NCBI RefSeq assembly: GCF_001983935.1
Contig: NZ_CP017641.1
Location: 5,923,001 to 5,987,000 of the forward strand
Source: Fuerstiella marisgermanici
Lineage (GTDB): Bacteria; Planctomycetota; Planctomycetia; Planctomycetales; Planctomycetaceae
Direction of reading: 5' to 3'
DNA length: 64,000 nt
In this document: in pieces, positions 46,524 to 53,376 of the stretch
How positions within the stretch are numbered: position 1 is the stretch's first letter
How the letters are laid out: each line of letters begins with the position of its first letter
Translations under genes and position numbers: made by a program
The notes under the pieces: model-generated
What the model was told of the DNA's origin: nothing
The model's database searches: none
What the model saw: only the letters and a program-made list of their open reading frames with translations

Positions 46524-46686
46524 GGCGGCTTCCTTTCTTTGGTTTGCGATTCGTGCGCCGGATCGGTTGTTCCTGAGGCGCAGTGATGCCCAGGCGAACG
46601 CGGTTTCCGCTCGAACTCAGAATCGATACAGTGACGTTGTCGGCAATCTGAACAGACTGTCCCGGCTTTCTTGTGAGTACCAGCAT
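46498..46686 (-). CDS. csrA: CsrA-family RNA-binding regulator on the element
   Basis: 62 residues starting MLVLTRKPGQSVQIADNVTV, then GNRVRLGITAPQEQPIRR: the CsrA fold (five short strands, one helix) with the conserved L4/R6-like region and the RLGI-AP core. The C-terminal tail is unusually basic (RKPKKGSRHAHRARHR). CsrA dimers bind GGA sites near ribosome sites and control translation. The ATG at 46686 is used because the frame upstream is not CsrA-like. A csrA inside a small integrative element suggests it retunes host or element messages; the target is unknown. Confidence 0.88.
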   Translation of the reverse strand: MLVLTRKPGQSVQIADNVTVSILSSSGNRVRLGITAPQEQPIRRTNRKPKKGSRHAHRARHR

Positions 46687-46793
46687 TGTTGGCTTTCTCT
46701 GTCTTGAATGGTGAAAGTGAATGATGTGAACCGACCACCGACGGGCGACTTTTGCACGGCTGCCCGTCGGCTGGTCTTTCCGTTTTGAAGTGT

Positions 46794-47144
46794 TCAACCC
46801 GCGTCACGCAAACGCAGCGGCTTGCTGGTTGTGACCCACACGGTAGAACGGTCCCGCACTTCGGGCGGAATGCCTTTCGTTGTGACGAACCCGTGCTTCT
46901 GCAACCACACGCGCCGCGGCCGTTGCGAATTGCCATCGAGTTCCAGCCCGTGCTGAATCTCTCGATCCGTCGCGCCGTAGTTGCCATGCGAATCGATGAA
47001 GTCGAACACGCGAGCCACCTGAGAACTCACGGACGGCCGAACCAACTTTGCAGCGGCCTGGCTCGTTCGTGATCTTTGAACGTACGGTTCCGGCGATGGC
47101 GGCCGGGGATTGGAATCGTCGGGAAACAGAGTTGCTTTTTTCAT
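46794..47144 (-). CDS. Hypothetical winged-helix-like protein
   Basis: 116 residues. After a Pro/Ser-rich N-terminus comes VARVFDFIDSHGNYGATDRE and RPRRVWLQKHGFVTTKG, which has the pattern of a winged helix (helix, turn, recognition helix, hairpin). It may be a DNA-binding regulator or a replication helper of the element. No family is assigned. It lies in the same minus-strand run as csrA, 107 bases upstream of it. Confidence 0.6.
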   Translation of the reverse strand: MKKATLFPDDSNPRPPSPEPYVQRSRTSQAAAKLVRPSVSSQVARVFDFIDSHGNYGATDREIQHGLELDGNSQRPRRVWLQKHGFVTTKGIPPEVRDRSTVWVTTSKPLRLRDAG

Positions 47145-47218
47145 CGTCTTGAACCTTTCTGCAATGAGAATCGTTTCGGTCGAAATGTGAGGACTGGCAA
47201 CGTGCGATGTCCCCTTGG

Positions 47219-47617
47219 TCAGATGTCGAGTTGCAGGCGTTCGGCGAATGCTTTGACTTCCTGCCTGGTCAGCTTGTCGCCATCCTGTCCGGTTCCGTGC
47301 GGGGAATACGGACGGTTGGGCGGTTCAATGCGTCGGCAGCGTTGCAGCAAGTCCGACACTTCCGGAAAGCGTTCCTGAGATGCCGACAACTCAATCACAG
47401 CGCGGTTGATCGTCTGCGGCCGGTATCCGCTGAGCACGGCGAACCACGCTTTCAGTTGTGCCGGCGTGAACGATGCCGTTCGTTTCAGGCAACACAATGC
47501 CGTTATGGCTTTGGCAAATTCCGGCTTCGTGGTCTGAGGTGCCAACAAACCCGCTGATCGCGTCGGCGTTCGCTTGTTCGGTTCGTTCGGCGGTGGACAG
47601 TCTGTTGCGGTTAGCAT
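47219..47617 (-). CDS. Helicase-loader-like protein of the element (tentative)
   Basis: 132 residues from the ATG at 47617. The central part (FTPAQLKAWFAVLSGYRPQT, then ERFPEVSDLLQRCR) resembles the pattern of small phage helicase loaders/replisome organisers, where a helical domain picks up the host DnaB. The assignment is by pattern only. The gene overlaps the 3' part of the upstream replication-like gene by 227 bases in another frame; codon-by-codon this frame looks the more protein-like in the shared stretch. Confidence 0.5.
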   Translation of the reverse strand: MLTATDCPPPNEPNKRTPTRSAGLLAPQTTKPEFAKAITALCCLKRTASFTPAQLKAWFAVLSGYRPQTINRAVIELSASQERFPEVSDLLQRCRRIEPPNRPYSPHGTGQDGDKLTRQEVKAFAERLQLDI

Positions 47618-48512
47618 TAGGATTTCTTTCGTGTGAATGTTGGTGGCTCGCCTGGTCCGCGAATCCACCTTCGAGAAGTTTGGTAAGAATGAACGTTCCT
47701 TCTTTGTTGGTTCCGGCAATGAGTTTCTCCAGGCGGAACCACCCGGCGGCATGGACGAAGGGAGAACCGCGGATCGCGGCTTCAATCGCGTCGATGTCGG
47801 CCAGTGCCGTTTGCAGCTCGAGAATGCGTTGAGCTTTGCCCCACGCTTTCAGAACAGCTTTGGCCGGCGGCTCGCTGTTGGCTTTGTGCGGAACGTGTCC
47901 GGAGTCTGCCAACACGTTCCAGCGGGCAATGAGATTCAGCAGCGGCGGCGGTTCGTCGCGTGCGGGCGGTGTTTCTCTCTCGTCACGTACCGTACCGTTA
48001 TCGTCTCGTTCCGTTACGTAGTCGTGATGCTGTCTTGCCGGTGTCATGACAGCGTCATGACGGCAGCTTGACGCCGTCCGATCGGCTTCCAGCCAGCCGA
48101 TTTGCAGAAACCAAACGACCGTCTGAACAATCAGTTCGCGGGGAATGCGAGTTCGGTTTTCGATGTACGGCAGCTTGAACGGTTCGCCGTCAGAATGAGC
48201 CAGCGCCCCGTATGGCGGGGAAAGCGTCGACAGCTTCACAAGGTTCAAAAACGTGCCGTACAACGCGGCGGCCGTTTGCCCGTCGAATTCATCAAACGTG
48301 GCGTGATATCCGCGTGAATCCAGGCTGGTGGGGTGAGCAATCCACGGCAGCGGCGTCTTCCGTTCCATCACTCGTTTCGAGTACGACAGCACGAACACTT
48401 CGTCGAACTTGGCAATTCGAATTGTGTTCACCGTGAACCAGTCGGCATCGATCGAATCAGCGTCGATCGGCGGCCGTGCTGTGCTATGATGCGAGTCATC
48501 AGGCGTTGTCAT
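47391..48512 (-). CDS. Probable replication protein of the element, 373 residues
   Basis: The N-terminal half contains VFVLSYSKRVMERKTPLPW and IPRELIVQTVVWFLQIGWLE, consistent with a winged-helix, DnaD/Rep-like domain. The second half includes ILELQTALADIDAIEAAIRG and SPFVHAAGWFRLEKLIAGTN. The final ~75 residues are His/Asn/Arg-rich and look like a shadow of the overlapping 47219-47617 gene, so the real product may end sooner through a small frameshift, or the overlap may be genuine. No origin repeats were recognised. It probably starts replication of the circular form. Confidence 0.55.
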   Translation of the reverse strand: MTTPDDSHHSTARPPIDADSIDADWFTVNTIRIAKFDEVFVLSYSKRVMERKTPLPWIAHPTSLDSRGYHATFDEFDGQTAAALYGTFLNLVKLSTLSPPYGALAHSDGEPFKLPYIENRTRIPRELIVQTVVWFLQIGWLEADRTASSCRHDAVMTPARQHHDYVTERDDNGTVRDERETPPARDEPPPLLNLIARWNVLADSGHVPHKANSEPPAKAVLKAWGKAQRILELQTALADIDAIEAAIRGSPFVHAAGWFRLEKLIAGTNKEGTFILTKLLEGGFADQASHQHSHERNPNANRNRLSTAERTEQANADAISGFVGTSDHEAGICQSHNGIVLPETNGIVHAGTTESVVRRAQRIPAADDQPRCD

Positions 48513-48646
48513 AATTCGGCAGTTCCTGAGCGTTCGAAAGGAATCGGGCGGCGTTCAAACGAACGACAACCCATGGACGGGCTTTGCAAACGAATGGCGG
48601 CAAACACGATGTGAGAGTCAGGCGTGCCAGCCAGAGCGAAAACGAA

Positions 48647-48685
48647 AACAGCCGTCGGGACTCAACGCGAGTCCCGACGGCTGTT
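48647..48685 (-). terminator. 17-bp perfect hairpin terminator inside the element
   Basis: AACAGCCGTCGGGACTC pairs perfectly with its partner at 48669-48685 around a 5-base loop. On the minus strand it is followed by a T-rich stretch. The stem overlaps the stop codon of 48662-48865, supporting that small gene and separating it from the replication genes. Confidence 0.88.
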
Positions 48686-48865
48686 GGCTTTGGTGGGGTT
48701 GGCTTTTTCAGCGTCTACTGCGAGTTTCAGCAGACGGCGAAGAAACAATCGTTCCTGGCGGTTTGCGTCCAGTCGCATCCGTACGGTCGCTGCCGACGGG
48801 ACGGACGCCGTGAGTTCCTTCAGAGATTGTGGAACGTCTGTCGGTGAGGTTGTTTTGGTGGTCAT
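48662..48865 (-). CDS. Small hypothetical protein, 67 residues
   Basis: Not recognised. It starts MTTKTTSPTDVPQSLKELTA and continues with a helical basic part (MRLDANRQERLFLRRLLKLA). GGGGGA lies a good distance before the ATG, and a strong terminator overlaps its stop, so it is probably translated. It follows the 574-residue gene by about 60 bases and may be in the same transcript. Confidence 0.6.
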   Translation of the reverse strand: MTTKTTSPTDVPQSLKELTASVPSAATVRMRLDANRQERLFLRRLLKLAVDAEKANPTKANSRRDSR

Positions 48866-48925
48866 CGGTTTTCCCCCGTTGCAGTGAATTCCGCAACGGG
48901 AGGACGATAGACCGCCACCGTCGAT

Positions 48926-50650
48926 TTACTGTCGACGCATCGTCGATTCTCCGTCGATCGAAAGAAAACGTTCGATCAGTTTCACGTCGAGTTTCCAGCC
49001 ATGCCCCGCCGTGTTGGGCAGCGGGTCATTCTGTCGTCCCGCCGGTATGTCAAACTCGTTCCGAATCGCGGCGCGAACTTTTGCAATGTGGTCATTGATC
49101 CGCAGCGCGTCAAAGTCTTCCGGCAGAGCACCGGAAAGGGCAGTCGCCGAAAAGAACCTGTTCGGTGACTTCGCAAATGTACTCAGTATCAATGCCGGAA
49201 ACTGACCGGGGACAATGAGCTGACTGATTCGAGTTAGGATTTCAGCTTCGTTTGATTGAGGTGTTGTTTGTTCCGGCGGCGCAGCTGCAGAACTAATTGA
49301 ATTATCCGCACGCTCAGTTGGCATCGGCTGATCTGCTGTGACGCATGAACTCGGCGGGGCCGTGCTGGCAAGCTCTGTTCCCATCGCAGCCACGTCCGCC
49401 GTGATGTGATTAATGAGCTTTAAGGCTTCAGCCGGCGAGTCGAACGGTGGCACCGATTCAAAAAGCTGTCGCCCGAACCGTTTGGCCTCGTTTATGACAT
49501 TAGACAACAAGCGATAGCACACCGTCTTGACTGTGTATTCAATGTCTACTTCGCGTGGCGCGAAACCGAGTGAACCTTCGTCGCACCATGAAGATCCGTA
49601 GAATGTAGTCCGATCTGCTTTGAAGTCGTCGAACGACTCAAAGACTTCGTCATCTTTGCACCGCTCCCATTCTTCGAGAAGCTGCTCATGTGGAATGCTG
49701 TCCTCCGCGAGTTCAATATGAAACAAAGGAAAGGAGAGACGCAGGACATCACGTTCGTCGAACCCAAGCAGGCAACTTGGTGCCTCATCAGAAAACCCGA
49801 TTGGTAGCTGCCCGACGACTAGCTTCGCGATTGAATTCACGTGCTGAAAATCGTCTCTATGCCTGCATGGAACCGGCAAGTGTGAGATTCTTTGACACCA
49901 AAGTCGTATCCCGGCAAGCGTTGCCTCCCTCGTAATATTCGCAAAGCCCATCGGTTCGATGATCCAACGGAAGGCGAGCCTAAAAGGCGTTTCTCGCCAT
50001 CGCCTAGCGCACGTGGCAGTAACGTGGTATCTCCAGTCTGATTGCGATAGGCCATCCGCCGCCAAATTCGACGGGATGTTGCCGATAATGTCATCAATTG
50101 TAGGGCAGTAATCTTTATTGTTTGAGGATTCGTTGGTTCGCGGCGGTGGAAATTTGCCGGGCCAGGACGGCTCCCACTCGGCAGTGTGATCACACTGAAA
50201 GTCTTCGGAGATTCGTACAATCAACTCTTCAAGTGGCGTACCTATTTGCTGCCAACGTAGGAAATCTTGGGACTGCGGCGATCCTAAATCGGACTGCCAG
50301 AAATCCCACTGCTCCAGCCGCATCGAAACCCAGTCAATCCCCGAATCCTCCCCAAAAAACTCAGCCTGTTGGATATAGCGCGGCGGCTTTTCTCTCAGGT
50401 AATACAGCGGCCAGTCTTCATATTTGAGGATCATTCTCAAAGCGGCAAGATAGTCCTGGTCGTGCCACCACTGAATGCCTTGCGTGGCAATGCGACCGTA
50501 TTGCTCGATGGATTCAAAGTCACCCGCCTGTGGAACGTCGATGCAGCGTCCGAACGGGTGCGAATAGATTCGGTCCCACGGTTCTGGCCCCTCGTGTTTT
50601 ACCCACCATTCGTATCGGGTCTGAGGATTCGTCGCCACATCTGACATCAT
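48926..50650 (-). CDS. Unrecognised 574-residue cargo protein with C-terminal winged-helix-like region
   Basis: No family recognised. AAAGGA precedes the start. Residues 1-400 are Trp/Asp/Glu-rich (YEWWVKHEGPEPWDRIY, QGIQWWHDQDYLAALRMILK) with no membrane span. A variable Pro/Ser/Thr linker (~430-470) leads to a C-terminal domain with ALSGALPEDFDALRINDHIA and VRAAIRNEFDIP...GWKLD, the pattern of OmpR-type winged helices (trans_reg_C). It is the largest gene of the element after no conserved module, oriented with the replication genes and divergent from the XRE gene. By position it is the likely cargo; a role in phage or plasmid interference is possible but only inferred. Confidence 0.75.
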   Translation of the reverse strand: MMSDVATNPQTRYEWWVKHEGPEPWDRIYSHPFGRCIDVPQAGDFESIEQYGRIATQGIQWWHDQDYLAALRMILKYEDWPLYYLREKPPRYIQQAEFFGEDSGIDWVSMRLEQWDFWQSDLGSPQSQDFLRWQQIGTPLEELIVRISEDFQCDHTAEWEPSWPGKFPPPRTNESSNNKDYCPTIDDIIGNIPSNLAADGLSQSDWRYHVTATCARRWRETPFRLAFRWIIEPMGFANITREATLAGIRLWCQRISHLPVPCRHRDDFQHVNSIAKLVVGQLPIGFSDEAPSCLLGFDERDVLRLSFPLFHIELAEDSIPHEQLLEEWERCKDDEVFESFDDFKADRTTFYGSSWCDEGSLGFAPREVDIEYTVKTVCYRLLSNVINEAKRFGRQLFESVPPFDSPAEALKLINHITADVAAMGTELASTAPPSSCVTADQPMPTERADNSISSAAAPPEQTTPQSNEAEILTRISQLIVPGQFPALILSTFAKSPNRFFSATALSGALPEDFDALRINDHIAKVRAAIRNEFDIPAGRQNDPLPNTAGHGWKLDVKLIERFLSIDGESTMRRQ

Positions 50651-50889
50651 TCATTCCTTTCAAACGGGCCGGGCCGGGGGAGTCTAATGAAAGGAATGGA
50701 ACGCCAGACTCCTACCCCGGCTCGCTTGATTGCGAAGTGTCGACTCAACGCAATCGTCCCGCGTCAAAGTTTATCGCGGTTGTGCTAATGGACAACCCTT
50801 CAACCGATGTTAGGATCATCCGACAAAAGGGAAGCATGGCGTGGTTGAGTGTGAATTGAAACGACCGCATTCGATGTTCCGGAACCTGC

Positions 50890-51225
50890 ATGATGAGCAA
50901 ACTGAATCGCGTGAAACGAAACCTGACCAAAGCTCAGCAGAACCGCGTTGATCAGGCAAGACCGGCCGCTGAAGGGGCGGACCGCGAAGACGTCATTCGC
51001 CAGGGGCAGGAAGTTCAAAGGCTGTCCGAACTGCGAGACGTAATGAAGCTGCTGAAGGAAGCGCGGGAAGCGTCGGGAATGTCGTTGCGTGAACTGGAAA
51101 CCAACACCGGGATTTCTCGCGGCAATTTATCTCGACTCGAGAACGGAGACAGCAATCCCACCATCGCAACTCTCAGACGCTACGCGGCTGCCATCGGCCG
51201 GACTGTGAAAATCACAGTTGAGTGA
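50890..51225 (+). CDS. XRE-family HTH regulator
   Basis: 111 residues. The C-terminal two thirds are a Cro/C1-type helix-turn-helix: MKLLKEAREASGMSLRELET, TGISRGNLSRLENGDSNPTI and TLRRYAAAIGR. An N-terminal basic helical arm (KRNLTKAQQNRVDQARP) precedes it. It is the only plus-strand gene of the element and divergent from the 574-residue gene, so it probably controls the 50651-50889 promoter region. It may switch between integrated and active states, or act as an antitoxin-like repressor. Confidence 0.9.
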   Translation: MMSKLNRVKRNLTKAQQNRVDQARPAAEGADREDVIRQGQEVQRLSELRDVMKLLKEAREASGMSLRELETNTGISRGNLSRLENGDSNPTIATLRRYAAAIGRTVKITVE

Positions 51226-51880
51226 TTCCAGAAACGTTCCGACAGCAGCGTCGGTTCGGTTCACTTGGGAAACAACGCCACCGATTAGAAGTGGCCACTT
51301 CTAATTCCGCCAAGCCGACCGGGTAGGGGTGAAAATTCTGAGCATCTGCAAACGCGGAGTACGCTCTTCAGCCGCGCATTTGTTGTGGCGAAAACAGGTA
51401 GGGGGGGGATCAACTGCGAACCGCAGAAGTTCCAGCCGACGTGACTTCCATTTTCGTCACGGGTCCTTCGTCCGCCCCGACGGTCCACGCGGTTTATCTT
51501 TCGCGGTTTTTGGGCGCTTCCACAGTTCTGAAATCCGCTCTTCCTCCCTTCCGCTTGTGGCTTCGGCAGCGTCCCAACAATGACGAAAGAAAGTGTGTCT
51601 GGAACCTCCCCTGTTCCCGATGAGGGCCATATTTTAAAAGTCGCCAGAAGGACCCGCGATACCCCCCCCCCTCTCGAAATAGGCAGAGTTTCACGCGCGC
51701 CTTCCTACGTGGTTTCCGGCCAATCCGCCCACAGAAAAATGGCCCCTCCCCCCGACTGTGAACCGGCCGGCGGCAATCCGGACAAAAGGGCAACGTTTTC
51801 CGGGTGACCCCCTCCCCCGAATTCCCCGGAAATTCACAGCAGCCGGACGTGGTTTCCTGCCCGTTCATGGCGTCAGAAAA
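51226..51880. other. Right-end non-coding stretch of the element
   Basis: About 655 bases without a convincing gene. It contains a 22-bp perfect palindrome (51284-51305), a run of eight G near 51403-51410 and a run of ten C near 51664-51673. Short frames on both strands lack protein-like composition. An origin of replication or regulatory RNA could be here, but nothing specific is visible. Confidence 0.4.
51284..51305. promoter_or_regulatory. 22-bp perfect palindrome downstream of the XRE gene
   Basis: Each half is ATTAGAAGTGG and its exact complement CCACTTCTAAT, with no central spacer. It lies 59 bases after the XRE stop. It could be an operator for a dimeric regulator, a recombination or origin site. 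No T-run follows, so a terminator is unlikely. Confidence 0.65.
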
Positions 51881-52060
51881 TCACCCCTTTACCCCTTCGA
51901 GCTCAACCCCAGCTTCAGCCAGGATCCGGCACCGCTGACTGTCCGACAGCCCCTCCCATCGATCAATCAGGGCGAGCAGTGACGCATCAACTGCACCACT
52001 GGGCGCACCACCAATTTCAGAAACAGCCGTTTCCCCAAGGTCTGAAGCCGATGTCCCGAG
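51881..52060 (-). pseudogene. Detached integrase C-terminal segment (59 codons)
   Basis: An open, protein-like frame running from the attR core towards the left, ending with TGA at 51881-51883. It reads ETAVSEIGGAPSGAVDASLL then DRWEGLSDSQRCRILAEAG. The codon boundaries continue exactly from the core codons ATA-GCA-CCG-GAG-AGA, the same frame the integrase uses through the identical core at attL. When the element is circular, the integrase gene would therefore continue into this segment. In the integrated form it has no start and is presumably silent. Confidence 0.8.
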
Positions 52061-52077
52061 TCTCTCCGGTGCTATTT
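52061..52077. repeat. attR core, direct repeat
   Basis: Identical to 44840-44856. Followed after 9 bases by tRNA-Ser(GCT), which was the next gene of the array before insertion. Confidence 0.92.
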
Positions 52078-52086
52078 GGTGAATTC

Positions 52087-52173
52087 GGAAGGTAGCCAGA
52101 TACTGGTTGGCCGGACCGCATTGCTAACGCGTGTGCCTGAACAGGCGTGAGGGTTCGAATCCCATGCCTTCCG
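52087..52173 (+). tRNA. tRNA-Ser (GCT), partly degenerate
   Basis: 87 bases with a long variable arm (GCCTG AAC AGGC). Acceptor GGAAGGT/GCCTTCC, anticodon loop TTGCTAA (GCT), discriminator G. The anticodon stem pairs at only three positions and the T-stem has an A-A mismatch, so function is doubtful. Confidence 0.75.
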
Positions 52174-52300
52174 CTTTGCTCACAGCGAATCTCGCTGACT
52201 TGTGGCCGCGGAGCAAGCTTTTCGAACGATGGAGGCTGTTTTCCACGAGCCCTAACTGTCCACAACAAAATGGAAACTGCTCTAACCATCACGACTACAC

Positions 52301-52370
52301 AGCGGTGTGCTCATGGGAGAGCCGACAGTCTCCAAAGCTGTCTCACGAGGTTCGAATCCTCGCACCGTTG
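52301..52370 (+). tRNA. tRNA-Trp (CCA)
   Basis: 70 bases. Acceptor AGCGGTG/CACCGTT (one G-U), D-stem GCTC/GAGC, anticodon stem ACAGT/GCTGT, loop CTCCAAA (CCA), T-arm CGAGG TTCGAAT CCTCG, discriminator G. Last gene of the array. Confidence 0.85.
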
Positions 52371-52466
52371 CCTGCCGTTAAGACAATTTTACTCGCACGG
52401 TTTCACGGCGCGTTGCAGTTCGCTGTGGGAAGTCCGGGAGTTCCGCCTTAGAACAACCTTCATGTT

Positions 52467-53279
52467 CTATGCTGGCTGCCAGACTAAAATCTCACCCTTG
52501 CCGGGCACGGACAGGTCACCGGCGTACCGCTGATACGAACCTTCGCTGGCGGCGAAGGGCAGGGCGATGCCGTGCTGCTGTAGCTGTTTGGAATACACGT
52601 TTAGGAACGTGGGATTGAATTCGTTGGATTCGGCGAACGTGGGCATCAGTTGCAGCGGTTTCATGGAAATGATGGTGCCGCGATTCATCCATGCTCCGGT
52701 GCGAATTTCGGCGCCGTCCTGCAGGATGATCGTGCCGCCTTTCATTTGCAGGCCGCAAAAATCGCGAGCGATTCCGCCGAGTACGATCGTGCCGCGCCGC
52801 ATTCTCATGCCGACTTCCAGACCGGCCGAACCGTCGACGATAATCAGGCCATTCTTCATGCCCGCCAAAGAACCACGGTAAGCGGCCCCAATTTGCCCGC
52901 CGACGTTACCGTGCACGTGGATGAAGCCGTTCTTCATTTCGGCACCGATCCAGTCACTCGCATCACCGTGCACTTCAATGCGGCCACCTCTCATGTAGGC
53001 TCCCAGATGCATCCCTACCTTACCGTGAACGGTAATACTGCCGCGACTCATCGCTCGACCAATCCAGCGAACCTTGTTCAGGTCACCGTGCAGGACAAGG
53101 TCTTCACTGCGTTCGCCGTCGACGTCAAAAAATTCGTCCAACGGAACCTGACGTTTGCCATGGTATACGGTGAGTGCTCGAATTTCCGCGTTGGACAATT
53201 CGCAAAGTGCGTCTGGTGACAGCACTTCAGATTCCAAAGGAACGGCGGGCGGTTGTTTAAGAGTGAGGATGATGGTCAT
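52467..53279 (-). CDS. fwdC: Formylmethanofuran dehydrogenase subunit C (FwdC/FhcC)
   Basis: A 270-residue protein with a C-terminal right-handed beta-helix of GxxxGxMxxG-type repeats, also seen in the glutamate synthase GXGXG domain: WIGAEMKNGFIHVHGNVG, GLEVGMRMRRGTIVLGG, FCGLQMKGGTIIL. The N-terminal part (LSPDALCELSNAEIRALTVY) is typical of FwdC. In the complex it sits beside FwdA and helps form the tunnel for formate between the two active sites. The gene is the last of the methanofuran set on this strand, 98 bases after fwdA; that gap holds a 15-bp inverted repeat. Confidence 0.93.
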   Translation of the reverse strand: MTIILTLKQPPAVPLESEVLSPDALCELSNAEIRALTVYHGKRQVPLDEFFDVDGERSEDLVLHGDLNKVRWIGRAMSRGSITVHGKVGMHLGAYMRGGRIEVHGDASDWIGAEMKNGFIHVHGNVGGQIGAAYRGSLAGMKNGLIIVDGSAGLEVGMRMRRGTIVLGGIARDFCGLQMKGGTIILQDGAEIRTGAWMNRGTIISMKPLQLMPTFAESNEFNPTFLNVYSKQLQQHGIALPFAASEGSYQRYAGDLSVPGKGEILVWQPA

Positions 53280-53298
53280 TGCGGGAACGCGGAAAATT

Positions 53299-53352
53299 GA
53301 AAGCGGAAAGCCGGAGAAAGCAATGTTCGCATGGGAACGGCTTTCCGCTTTC
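53299..53352. repeat. 15-bp perfect inverted repeat between fwdA and fwdC
   Basis: GAAAGCGGAAAGCCG pairs exactly with CGGCTTTCCGCTTTC (24-base loop), followed by CGCCCTCCGCGTT. Parts of the same motif (GAAAGCGGAAAGC and CGCCCTCCGC) recur between fwdB and the small gene at 59448-59515, so it is probably a dispersed intergenic element. Confidence 0.75.
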
Positions 53353-53376
53353 CGCCCTCCGCGTTGGTTCGTTTGG

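Larger units (their letters stand above)
44840..52077. mobile_element. ~7.2-kb integrative element in tRNA-Leu
   Basis: Bounded by identical 17-bp cores at 44840-44856 and 52061-52077. Inside: tyrosine integrase next to attL, excisionase-like HTH, CsrA, winged-helix protein, two replication-like genes, a small gene with a strong terminator, an unrecognised 574-residue gene, and a divergent XRE regulator. No capsid, terminase, relaxase or conjugation genes are present, so it is a satellite-like or other small integrative element, not a full phage or ICE. It interrupts the tRNA array between tRNA-Leu and tRNA-Ser(GCT), which before insertion would have been 9 bases apart. Confidence 0.9.

Noticed and set aside
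48913-48960. Four GTCGA repeats that look like iterons
   Set aside because: They fall in the coding end of the 574-residue gene and just after it, are irregularly spaced, and may reflect codon use.
51494-51868. 124-codon minus-strand frame with CPDCRRP
   Set aside because: Arg/Gly-rich and poorly structured, without ribosome site or homologous pattern; it might be a remnant but cannot be supported.
44840-52077. Complete prophage
   Set aside because: No terminase, portal, capsid, tail or lysis genes in the 7.2-kb element; it is too small and looks like a satellite or other integrative element.
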